A stretch of 64,000 bases of DNA from Trogon surrucura (taxonomy: Eukaryota > Chordata > Aves > Trogoniformes > Trogonidae): the NCBI GenBank assembly GCA_020746105.1, contig CM036631.1:15349058-15413057 (forward strand), given 5' to 3'. The notes below the pieces were generated by a model, which was not told the DNA's origin, did no database searches, and saw only the letters and a program-made list of their open reading frames with translations. Each line of letters starts with the position of its first letter. Positions within the stretch are counted from its first letter, which is position 1. A program made the translations under genes and the position numbers. Shown here one piece after another: positions 24,841 through 37,200 of the stretch.

Positions 24841-26426
24841 CGTGGGACGGGGATGGAGCACGTCCCTTCACATGCTGCCACCAGGCTCCTACAGGGGCTC
24901 AATTAAGCAGCGAACGCTTCCATGTACAATAGATGGGGAAAAAAACAGACAGGAAAAGCAGAGATAGAAAGACAAATATTTCTATTTCTGTGGGCAGATG
25001 ATAAGCAGAAAACGTTGTGAGCTTTCTCCCTGGCACTATCCTGTTTTCCAGCCTCTTCTCTGACAGCTCAAGGCTCAGGTATTTTCTTTTTTTTTTGTTA
25101 CCCAGAGTTAAACTCAATAAAGAGCAAAATATGGGAACATTTCAAAGCGATCCGTGGACAGAACTTTTTGTTCTCTGTTTTATTGCTTCCTTTTCTGATC
25201 CATCAGGGATTGGCAGCAGGTCTCTGCTGAGGGCAGACTCAGTTGAGCAGAAACAGCTATTAAAATCCTCTTCCAGGAGACTCTCCTGCATTTATTTTCC
25301 CAGCTTCTCCTTCATCACCCCATGACCCCAGACCCACCTGACCAGGGTGGGACTTAGAATTCCCCCTTGTGTTCCAGCAAGATGGAAAACCCTTTCTGAC
25401 CTGCCTTCCCTTGACCCCAGCCCATGCTCCCTGGCCATCTCTCCAGAACCAACGGGTGTCTGGGGACCAGCTCGCTTGGGATGGAGAGCAATAGAGTCCT
25501 GCAGGCAGTGCTGAGAATTTGAGGACTCTTGTGAGCAGCATTTTGCAGATCCAAGAGGCTCAAATGGCATCCCAGCCCTGCAACACCTGCGCTAGCGGGA
25601 CAACCAAGAATTTGAAGCTCACTCGCTGACGCTAATCAAGGCAGAGAAAAAAATTGTACAAGCATCCAAGAACCTCTGCTCTGGCAATCTCAGATGTTAC
25701 TTTTAGCAGATGTTGAGGCCCTCGGTGAGTTTGAAATTGTTACCTGCCGTTCTTTTTTCAAACAGATACTTTTAGGGGGCTCACGCTGCATTTTGGGCAG
25801 GGGCTTCTCTTCATTGCTTTGTCTACTTAAATTAAAATCCTGACGTTTTCTCACACAACCGGCCCTGAGGACTGACTTTTTTTCCTTAACCTTCTGTAAA
25901 AGTCCATCTGTTCTAGGCAGTAGTGAGGCTGAGGTTTCAATGCAGTGGCACGAAGACCTCCCTTTGTGACTGACCTCGGTGTCACTCTGAGATTGTAACG
26001 AGTGATGAGCGACCGTCCCTCTTCATCCGCGTCAGGATGGGAACAAGTCCTGCCACGGCCACCAAACCAAACAGTTGTCCTGGCTTCCTCCTATCTCTGA
26101 CTCTCACCGCTGGACTAGTAAACATTGTTTAAAAAAAGAAAGATCTGTTCTGAAGACACAGCGAGGAACTTGGACAGATCAAGAGTGGATTTCATCTCTG
26201 CATATCCCTACAAATTCCCAAACACACAGACAGCAAAAGCAGAGCGAACCAGCACTTCAGTAGAATTCAGCTGAATAGAGCAAGTGAGTTTTCCAGGCAG
26301 ATTCTGCATTATTTACCAAAATTGTTTCTGTTTCCTTTTGTAAAATGTGCTGAGAGCAGGCTGGCTCTCACTACGTAAGTACTTTGCACAGTTCTTGCAG
26401 TGTTTATGTAGGAGCGGGTGGTTGTG

Positions 26427-26487
26427 TGGATGGATGGATGGATGGATGGATGGATGGATGGATGGATGGATGGATGGATGGACGGAC
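26427..26487. repeat. (TGGA)n microsatellite
   Basis: About 15 tandem TGGA units, perfect until a GGACGGAC end. It creates a false Ile-His-Pro-Ser repeat ORF on the minus strand. Confidence 0.97.
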
Positions 26488-27737
26488 ATGCAGGTCCTGG
26501 TCAGCCTAAGAATCAAACGATATTGATGTACCTCACAATGAAGAGTAAATGAAATTAAGCTGTTTTACCCCTTGGACAGTGTTAAGAGGCCATTATGTCA
26601 ACTAGTTTTGTAAAAGAATGTTCAGGGATAGGATGGCATCAGTTTGCAAAATCGCCCTTTGGGTGGTAGGACCCCAGCGTTCCCGCACACGCCGAGGGTT
26701 TTGTTTTATGTTCTGTTGAGGAAATACAGCAATGTTTGGAGAAGCCAAGCGGGGAGGCAAAGAGGAACCAGGGCTCTTTTAAAACACTTTGGCCACAACC
26801 AGAAGTCCTAAAATGTTTTTTTTCTGCGCTCTGTCCCCTCGGACCAGCAGCCAATTGCATTATAGCACTGCTGATTACTTACGATTCCCTTCCTGTGAGG
26901 ACAGGCCCTGATGTGTTGTTCTTTGATAACGCTGGCTCCTTTTGAGCAATAATGCTGGTACAGTTTCCTGCCTAATCGGAGAGCAATTACTATACCTCAA
27001 AGGGGAAAACATTTAGAAGAACCCACTTTTAGCTCAGAAGTGGCAACAGGAACTTTTTCTTGCTAAGCCATGGTTGGACCTGAGCTCATTCAAGCACCTC
27101 CTATGGCAACGTGTGACAAAAATCAACCAGAGAGAAGAGGCCAAGGGTTGTTTTTACCTACCATGTTCCTATATGATCAGTGTCCCCAGATGCTTGCATG
27201 TTTTAGGAGCTGGGATTTCTTTGGTGCCCATCAGTTGTAAGAGAACTTGGAATCTTTTCTCTCTAGGTCCCTAATCTGCATTTGCTCTAGATGAGGAGTG
27301 AGCGGCATTTGCTCTTCCTGATTTCGGATGTGTGTTGACTGAGCTTGGTCAGCCCTTCACTGATGGCAGGTGACCACATTGGAAGCAGAAGCCTGTACTT
27401 CAGTGGTTTGCATTTGCTTAGCTGGCAAACCCATTGCTATTTTCAAATTAATCTGTCAAACCTCTGTGGGAACAAAAAGCAAAGATTGAAGGGTTGGACG
27501 TTTACTCCAACAGAGTGGAGTGGCCAAAGACAGTATTAGCCTGAAGTTTTGAAAGGAGACTGGCAAACAAAATACTTTTTTGGAAAAAAAAAAATAGTGT
27601 CTGTTTGGCCTCCTGGTGTATTTCTGGTGATTCTGTGCTTTCTTTAGGACTCACGCGCTCAGGCATTTCCACCTAAGGCTGAGGCGTGTGCTTTTGACCT
27701 CCTTGCTGGAGAAGTCTGGCTATAAAGGGTGTGTGTC

Positions 27738-27976
27738 TGTGGTGAGAAGCGCTATCTTACTCAAGTCGAGCAGGGAAAGGAAATGACTCAATCATCAAAA
27801 GGCCCTCCTTCCTCAGGGAACTGTCCTTAATCAGTATTATCCCGTTACAATAATAGTATTTCAGAAGGACTGCGAACCAGAGCACTCGCGTAGCCATGTA
27901 AACTGCTTCCTGTATTTGCCAAACAAAACAGCCTTCAGCAATTAATAGAATTTAGCTATTAGTCCTGCTATGATAA
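27738..27976. promoter_or_regulatory. Candidate haematopoietic enhancer: RUNX/GATA/ETS/NF-E2-like cluster
   Basis: Within 240 bp: TGTGGT (27738-27743), TATCTT (27753-27758), GGAA (27774-27777), ATGACTCA (27783-27790), TTATCC (27837-27842), CTTCCTGT (27906-27913) and GATAA (27972-27976). It lies about 20 kb upstream of the LMO2 start. Mammalian LMO2 is controlled by many upstream elements bound by TAL1/LMO2, ETS and GATA factors. Each motif is short and common, so only the grouping is suggestive; function is inferred. Confidence 0.3.
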
Positions 27977-30900
27977 AACAACAGCCGTGGCTGTCCATCC
28001 CGCGATCCGTCCTGGTGCAACCCTTCTCCCGGGAGGCGTCCTTTCCTTTTGGATCTGCGTTACCTGCTGCTCCAGGAAGGAACAAACGAGAATAAACAAG
28101 GCGGCTTGCATTTCGCTTGGCTTAAAGGGTCACAGCTACGAAAATTGTCCTCATTACCCTTGCGAGAGCTATTGCAACGCTTCCTCCTGGGATGCCCTGA
28201 TTAGTCATTGCTTTAGTACTAAGCTGGGACACTTTGTGTCGCTTGCCAGGGATCCTGCGCAATCTCTACCTTTTGGTGCTTTGATAATAGGCAGCTCCAG
28301 AAGTTGGCAGAGGAAGCTGCCAGAATAAAGCAGCGAGTCCTTCAGAGCTCGGGGACCAGGGGTATTACAGAGACCCAGCTTGCCGTAATTAACTCTGATT
28401 AGACACAGCCACAGATGGGCAGCGTCTCGGCAACAAACGGACCATTTGTTCTTCTTTGATTCGATGGGAGAGAAGCTCCTAACGTGACAAGAAAATGCCA
28501 CTTGTAACTTGCTCCCCCCTCACCGTCGTCGCCCTTTTAGCGCCGTCCGTCAGTCGTCTCCACGGCTGAACACGGAGGGTTCGCGGGTTGACTTTTGCAC
28601 ATGTCTGGCAGTAAAATCCTGCCAGGGATGAAACGAAAATGTCGAGACTCTTGCTGCTGCGTTTGTTAATTTTAGCAGCATCTGAGGGCTGATGCAGGAA
28701 CTGAGGCTCCGTAGCAGCCGTATGGTTTACCCAGCGGTGAGCAGACAGACTCTGAGCTGGAAAGATTTTATACCAGTATCAGAAAGGATGCAACAGGTGA
28801 ATACAGCGAACAAGGCTGGAAAAATGCTAAATAATAACAGCGGACAGCTAGATCAGAGCAACAAGCGTATGAAACACATGCTGGATGAAAAGCATTCTTG
28901 CATAGGCCAATTTTGACGGGGAATTTTTCAAATATGTAAGGGAATCTCAAATGATGTGAAAAATTAAAACTTCAAATCTGAAAATTTATTTGAGGTTTGT
29001 TTTTTTTTTAAAAAAAAAAAAAAGAGAATGTATCAGGCAGTTTTTTGTCAAAAAAACCCACGGAGGATGCCCAGTTACCCAGGGTGACTTTACCAGAGTG
29101 GGTTTTACTCCTGAGAATAAATCAACTGAAACCTAAACAGACTTGCTACGGGCATTTCAATATGCTTTGAAAACATCTGCTTTGAAGCCCTTCTGTGTGG
29201 GCGTATGGAAAACTGCCTGCCAGGACAGAGCTTTGGCTGGGGCTTCAGAACAAAACCATCCAGCCGACCGTTGGGTTTGGGCTTGGGTCTAGGTTGGGTT
29301 TTTTTTTTTTTTTGCCAAACGTAGGAATTCGATGTTGCCGCTGCACAAGGATTAGAACAGGAATATGAGAGGAGAACACGGGTCTTTGCTTTGCTTGGAA
29401 ATACGGGCTACAAACCTGAGCTTCTGCCTCAGCTGGTTTCTGGTTATTGCCTCGATGGGAATGATAAAAATGCAAACTCAGTGCAGCGGATCTTCTCATC
29501 GCAAGAGATGAGACTAATGGCCTAAATTTACGGCTCGATGTAATTTCACTGAAGTCAGTAGATTTACACTACAGAGTCTAACCATATGTTCGGGCTTTTT
29601 TATACGCGATAAAGTTGAATGATGTTGATGGTACCGTGACAGCTGTGATGTCTTGTTTCAACTCCAAAAAGCCTCAAAACTTTCCACTATAGAATAATCC
29701 AGAAGGGACAAGTGTCCTAATAGCGAAGTTGCGTATTTGATGCTTGGGTCCGTGTATTTGATTTGTAAGAATAGCATCATTGAGTTTGTCAGAAAAACAC
29801 TTTCCTTTGAGTACTCTGTATACAAGTAAGATGTGAGCTGAGCAAAAAGGACGTGTCTGAATTCAAGCTGCAAAATTCAAGAAGAGAGAATGACGGTACA
29901 GTGTAACCCAGGTGACACGTGGCTAATGACAAGAAGGGACAAAAATAAATAATTTTCTTAATATGATAACTATCAGCAAGGGTACGGAGCTTCTGCTGAT
30001 CGATCATGCTTTAACTGAACTTCTGGGCATATGTTGTCAAAAAGTAGAGGTTAAAATTCTTCCCAACGTTGGATAAGGTCTTATCTTTATGTTACTTGAG
30101 AAAACAACAATGGATGGGAGCGGGGCATTTGGGACTCTGTTCAAACCCCACTGAAATCAAAGGGTTCTTTCCACTGGCTTTGGATTAGAAAATAAACTGA
30201 TGGGGTGAGGTAGGATTGTCTCTGAAGGACTCAGGAGGTGTTAATTCAGCTCTTGGCTGTGCCGGAGGTTCCCAGCATGATCTCAGGAAGGCTGCCTCAT
30301 CTGTCTCTGGAAGTTTTCCGTTTGCGTAGTAAAATGATACCACTTCCTTGCTACCAACTTTTGCCTGCCTTGTCCTTGGAAACCATCAATGTAGGATCCA
30401 TCTCAGACTCGTGTTTGGCTTAGTTGTTATCACCCAAATACTTTTTCATAATTCTTTACAATTATCCATGTCATGTGTTACAACCTCGGAGGTAAAGAAG
30501 GCGGCTGGGATTTCATATTTTGGCATCGAAAATATCAGCAAGGGCTTTCCAGAATTTATTCTGGTATTCACATAAAACCGTGCAAACAAAACACCGCAGA
30601 AAATGCTGGGTAAGTTTAATTCTTTGACCATACTCCAAGCACGTAGCTGCAAGCCACTCAAAAAAGTTGGTACGCCTAAGAGCAGAAATCCACCGGCACT
30701 CCCACATCAGCTCTACCTGGGTTGCACCAGCATCTCTTGGGACTAGTGCAGCCTTTCGGGAAGGTGAAAGGCGGGGGGTTGATTTTCAGCCTAGGTAGAC
30801 TCAGATATCCCATGTTGTCCCCATCTCAAAGTTGGCACAACCACGGCACAGCTCCGTTGAACTCCCTGACGCCAGCACTGCGGCGGCGGTAAGCAGCACA

Positions 30901-31185
30901 AGGTCCCGCCACGAAACCATCCCTCCTGGTTTAGAACAAAAAGGCAGCAGGTCATGATCTCTCTTTTCCACTGAGGTATCCGAAGGGCGACTCTCTGGCA
31001 CCTCCCTTCATCCCGTGCCTTTGAGAGGAACAACCTCGTTCTCTGTCCTGTCGGTAACGCTGTGTTTGGCACCTCTGGAGCTCGGTTCAATAGCAGGATC
31101 CATCAAGGCTTCCCGTTTGCTGTTGCTGCCACATATTATCCAAAGAATCAAAATCCTTAACCTCCTTCCAACAGCTTTCTGTGAG

Positions 31186-31217
31186 ATGAGTCAGCAATTA
31201 ACAACAGCAGCACCACA
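31186..31217. promoter_or_regulatory. Candidate NF-E2/MAF site with adjacent RUNX motif
   Basis: ATGAGTCAGCA (31186-31196) is a full NF-E2/MAF-type site on the reverse strand (TGCTGACTCAT), followed 16 bp later by ACCACA (31212-31217). About 23.6 kb upstream of LMO2. Candidate only. Confidence 0.25.
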
Positions 31218-34200
31218 AAGTCTGGGAGGTTGTTTCTAACAAGCAGGCGCGTTTTAAAGGAACGCTGACATTTTGGGTGGAGCTATTTGCAAAGATTCTC
31301 CTTCTTCATTAGAATATCAGAAATAATATGCTTATTTCTGTGTCTCTCACCATTCCCCTCCACTTGGTTTCATCAGCCTAACTGGGATAGCACCGCTTTT
31401 TCCCCCTGTCAATTTGCTAGCCAGGCATCCCATAGACACACTGTCACTCGTAATAAATCATGAGCAATAGGGATCCAAATGTGCTTAATGCCTATAATCA
31501 CCCAAGGCAGATTTGCAAATGAAGCCTTTGTTTATCATGGCAACTGATCAGGAAAACCTTCTTTCCAGATGATAACGGTAATTCAGAAAGAGCAGAGGCA
31601 CAAGAAATCAAAATCTTTGGCAATACAAAGGGAAAAAACCAAACATTGGCATGCTTGGCTAAAAGATACAAGCCCAGGTGAGTAACTATTGTATCTAACA
31701 CCATACAAAGAGAGTCTTTCCTGAGAGTAAAATGATGTTTGGCAAGATAGCAACTGAGAAAAAAACTAACACTTTTTTAGCTTTAATAGCAAAGAATACA
31801 AAGGGTCAGATCCATCATGTCTTTGTTAGACCAGGTCCATAGAGACCTTTCTTGACACAACCAGATCTATCAAAAGAGGAAGAAAACACAGTTAGCAGCC
31901 AGTAGTCACAGATTCTTGTCAGGTCCCTCAAAATTACTTTGAAAATACCTTTTCCTCAATGCTAGACTTGTCCCTGGCTATTAAACATCTGCTCAATTGT
32001 AGAAATACTTGAAAGATTACTTGGTGATAAAACTCCGAATGAAATAAACAGTCTTCTAGTGCAGGCTGAAAATGTCTGTACACACCTAGTAAAATAGATC
32101 CCCTTCCGATGGTCTTATAAGACAGCAGGAAAGAGACTCGGGTGAAATTTATCTCTGCTTAAGTTACACAACCCATGTTCATTTAGGAAAGCTCTCCTTG
32201 AGATAATGATAACATCTGCTCTAAGCAAAAAGGGAGCAGCTTTCTCCACCTGAGGAAACATTTGCATCCTCTGGACCATGTCTCTACTCCTCCCTCCTTC
32301 CCTGAGCTTCTTTATTGATCATCACAGCAGTCTGTAAAGGCTTCAGCTGTCAGGTGTACCCCTTCTACACCAGCCATAAAAAACAGTCGTTGGTCTAAAA
32401 CATTTGCAGACGAAAGCCTAGTCCTACTAAGAGTCTTGTAACATGCAAATATTTGGGCAGAACTCAACAGAACTGCATAAAATCTCTTGGTTAATTATGG
32501 CCTAAGCGGTTCCAGACCAGGAGCATAAGTGGTATCTACACCAACAAGCAGAATATCAGTTTTCTCTAACCAAAACTAGCATTTAAAAGACCTCCTGGGG
32601 TGGAATACCTAAAAGAGGTAAAATACGTACAACTGGAACACCAACTCAACAGAAATGCACGGACGAAAGCGTGGAGTAAGAAATACTCAGAAAGAAGACT
32701 GGTGACCCACACTTCTGGCAGAAAAAGAAAATACTATGGGGGGAGAAGGGGCTTATGGTGCTGTTCTGGACTGGCACAGAGGGACTCAGAGCCATGTGGC
32801 TGGGACGTGGGGTGGCCTGCCTGCCTGCCAGCCTGTCAAAGCGGGTCCCCTCCAAGGCTGTGGGTACCTGCGAGGGTGTCAGCTCCCAGAAGACAGTTGG
32901 TTGTTGGTCCCACCAGCTGTGGGAAGCTGGGAAGAAACCAGCTCTGTGTCTGGTATTCCCCTGAGGTCCTTCCTTAGAGGGGGAAGAGCTTCAGAAGAGG
33001 GGTGGTGGGAGGATTAGAAGCTCTTTCTGGCACATCCCTGACTGGTGAAGGAAACTGCTAGAAGACAACTCGATCTCCTGAAAAGGTAGTGCCAGCGGGC
33101 GCTAGAAGTGTGCAGTTCTGTCGGCCCAAACCTCCCATCCCCACCTGAGGCTGCTCTGAAACTCCGCGTGCTCAGGGCTGGGGGTCTGAGCTTCCCCACC
33201 ACGCTGCGAGATCGTACCCTGAGCAGACAGCCCCGCGTGTCGCTGAAGAGCAGCTGAAGGAACTGATAAAGTTACTTAACAACAGAGCTGGAAACACAAG
33301 GTATAAACACAGCCAGGGACGCTCAGGCAGATGTTGCTGAGCGCTTTCTCTGCAGGGTAATGATAATGAGGAGCCAGCTATCCCTCCTCCCATATGTCCT
33401 GGCATCTCGAAAAGAGCGAGCGAAGGAGGAGGAAAGGGAAAGGCTGTGTGGTCAGCGGGCGGGGTGAGCCCACTGCCTCTCACGCGTCCTTATCGGCCTC
33501 CGCAGAGACACAAACACTCCTTTCACAAGGGTGTGTAAAACAGTCTTCAAAGCGATAGCAACGGAACCAACCGAGAAACGGCCTGTAAAAAGAATTAAAC
33601 CAAAAAAAACTTCGGGCTCTTTTTTCTTTTTTCCCTCTGGACCCATCCTGAAGGCAGCTTCAGCAGCCCAGAGCCCTGCAGAATGAAAGAGCCACATTAA
33701 GCAACCCACCTCTGAGGGTCTTATTTTGAAGAAAGGACACCCCTGTACGCTCTTCCGTCCAACGTCACATCTGTCTTTCACACCGACAGCAAAAAAGGGA
33801 AGTGTACAAAACGTACTAAGCTCCGGGGAACCCAAATACTTGCTCAGCAAGTTGCTGACTGCCCTCACCCCCATTGCAGTGGGAGCTGCAGGGGCTCAGC
33901 AGCTTCCCCAAAGGCACACACAGATATCATAAATTAGGGGTTCACAGGAGGGAAGGGGTTCTTGGAGCTCAGAAAGTGAAAATATTACAGGCAGGGAGGA
34001 TGGGAAAATAAAATTGAAAGAAGGTGAAGGCACCTAGTAGAGAGAATAGAGAAAAAAGTTAAGGGATGAGGTGTTGTACACGACTAAGGTCAAAAACGTA
34101 GCTGGAACACAATGACAAGAAACCACATGGTTTACTGTCATCAAAGTAATTGAGTGCATCTGGTTTTATACTCAGCCATGTTTACAGGAAGAATACACAG

Positions 34201-37200
34201 AAGGACTTTAAAACTCGAATCATAAATACTTAGTGCTAATTTTTTTTTCCCCATAACAGAGACATGAATAATAATGAACAACAGGAGAGGACACAGCAAA
34301 GTCAAAGTCACGGTCCAGCCTGCCTGCTCCACGGCACAGAAGGAAGGAGACGTTTCACGACGTTGAAAGAAAATACACTGTTTTAATGGCCAAAGATTTT
34401 ATTTTTTACCCAGTGAAGAATTAATCTGTGTAACTTGTTGTCATGATGTTTAAAACTCGGTATATACACAAATTTCAGACAGGGTCTGACGATACTGGTA
34501 CAGATAATGAACACATTCCCATACAGACCAGGCAAAAAAAAAAAAGAAAAAAGTCCTTTTTTTTTAACTGTTTGACTACTAACAGACAGCCACTGAATGG
34601 AAAGTGTCCTGGTGGTGGCCTTTTCCGTTGTATAGTTGCCCCATAAATTGTTAAGCACTCTTTCCACCTAGACTGTTGTTATTTATGGAGTTCAGTGAGC
34701 AGAGCCGTGAAACCTGACAGGCTAGCATAGTCTGATCCTTCCATTTAAAACCAAAATCACTAACAGCCATCGCTTCAAGAATTAAGCCATGCTCTGTCAT
34801 ATCTCACATGTTAAAGATCAATACTTGCTGAAGATCCCCAAGAAATCCCCGCTAACGGCAACGACTTGGTAGAAATCAGCTGTGTTAAGCACGAAGGATC
34901 AAACCCAGCGTGGGCACGGTGAACGTCTTCGGATCCGAGTGACTCATTGGCGCGTTGCAGGAACAGCCTTGTTCACTCGTAAGGCAGCGCTGAATTGGTA
35001 TCGATCAGAACAACCAGAGGAGCGAAGAGTTAAAAACGAGAAAGGTTGTGGAGCACGTACAAAATTACAAACGGTTGTGGGAGTGAGAGAGACTACCAGG
35101 TGACTAGCTGAAGGCAATAGCTGTCCCAACCCTGGCAAAATGAGATCCTGCTGATCAAAATAATTATGGAGGTGAAAGCTCATTGTTGGTACTGAGAAAA
35201 AAATCTGATGAAAGTAATAGCCGACAGATCAAAGCTGGTTTTAGAGGGAGCAGCGAGACAAAAAACGATGCGGCCTCAGAGCGGGATGAAGTTGCATTGA
35301 TCAGATCTGCATTTTTTTACAGTTGACGGCGAAAAAAAATAAGGAAGAACGGGGTTTAAAAGGGCTTGTTATTTTCCTTGATGCTCTGAAGGCATTTTAT
35401 TTGGAAGGAGCCATTAGAGAGCGCAGCAAAACCGATCCAGCATCCAGATAAGCACGTTGGTACTACGAACGCTGCGAACTCCTGCGGTGCTCTAGGAATC
35501 GGCAGAAAATTAAGCAACTGGTTCAAACCAAGCCTGGTATGAAACAAAGGGCTATGAATCTGCCAGCACTTTCATTGTGTACTTCAAATGGACATTAGGA
35601 TAGTAAATGAGTTGAAGCATGTGAGGATGGAAGATCTGAATTTCGCATTATGCAAATGGCATTGCGTAATTGTCAGACAAATGAGCTAGAGTTGATTCTC
35701 TTTGCTAATTGACAAAATTTCTACAGTCATCTTGGGGTTTTTAAAATCTATCGATTGGGGAAAGTGTTTCTGTCTTGGAAAGAACGGGCATTTTCGAAGG
35801 TATGCCTAGGGAGTTTAATTGGCGCTAAGGAAAAAGAGGGAAAAGTAAAAAGATGTGCTCAGCCAAAAGCTGAAAACACAAAAGTAGATATGCGCTGAAA
35901 GAGAGCACCAACAGGCTAGAGGGCAGAGGTGGCTGCATTAAATACGAGAGATTTGACCACCGCTGATGCAGAAGTTCCTCCAAAGGCAGTGGCTGCTACG
36001 CAGCATAAGAATGACAGAGAAATTAGGAGCAGGCATAGATGCCAAATCAAGGTTTGGGACTGCCTATGCTGGAAAAACATGTCAATGAGGAAGGATCCTG
36101 GAGAAAGAACCTGGATGAGGGAATGCTGACATTCACAGATGCACAGGGCAAAGGGCTCAACTGCCCCCCCAGCCCCACGGCCAGACCCTTCTGACAGGAA
36201 AGGGCTTGAAACGGGTTTGACAAAGGCACAAACTCTCGACAAGGGTGTTACATGACTCCTGAGTCTGCAACAAAAAAAAAAAAAGAGCCAGGAAAGAAGA
36301 CATGTTAAAGTCTTTGCCTTGGCCAAATTCCAACTCAATTAATTACAATCTGCCTTTTTAAACTCCCTGTGAAGTTTCAGCCAGATAATATATTCTTCCA
36401 TGCATGTCCTGCGAGGCCGAGAAGCGTCGCGGCCCTCCCTCCGCTGAGCTACCGTTTGCAGACAGCGCGATTTCTGCGTGCGCTGCTTATGTTAGGTCAA
36501 GTCTGTGAAGGCCTTGGGACCCTGGAAAATGAGAAGTGCTTGGTAGAAAGAAGATGATGACACCATGGAATACCAGCGACAGTCACTTGGCTATAAATCT
36601 TCCTGCTGTGCATATTTTTATTTTTTTTTGGTAAATGTGCTCATAAAACCTCACTTCTGCCTTCTAGTGGATAAAAGATAGGCAAGCACTGCAGCACAGA
36701 AAGAACTACTGACAGGAAAACTAGTTTTAGATTCCTCACCATTATTAACAAGTCGAACTCTAATATGACAAACGTCACAAACGATTCAAAGCTTTTATTG
36801 GTATTGAATTAATAAAGCGATATTGCAATCCATACCTTTTCTTATGAAAACTAAACCAAAAAGTACAACTTTTGGGACAAACACGTCCAAGATATTTTCT
36901 CCTAACGATGCCCTCCGGTGAGCTGTTGGCCACTAGGGATGGGTACAGCCGACGGCACGTCACCTGCTGGGGATAATCGCGACAGAGCGTCAGAAAGTCG
37001 AGGATCGCCCCCGTTCCTTCATCACACTCTTCTTCGCTGCCATGTGTAGGCCGTCAGAATTCAGAACGGAGCCCCACTCTGAGATGTCTCCTTATTTCTC
37101 CCAGTGACTATCCCATGAACCTCCGAGCATCCCTGCTTTGGAGGTCAAGGGAGAAGTTAAAAATGGATTTTAAAAGCAGCTCTCGAACGCCCTCTAGTGC

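Noticed and set aside
26313..26516. Minus-strand ORF with Ile-His-Pro-Ser repeats
   Set aside because: Direct translation of the TGGA microsatellite.
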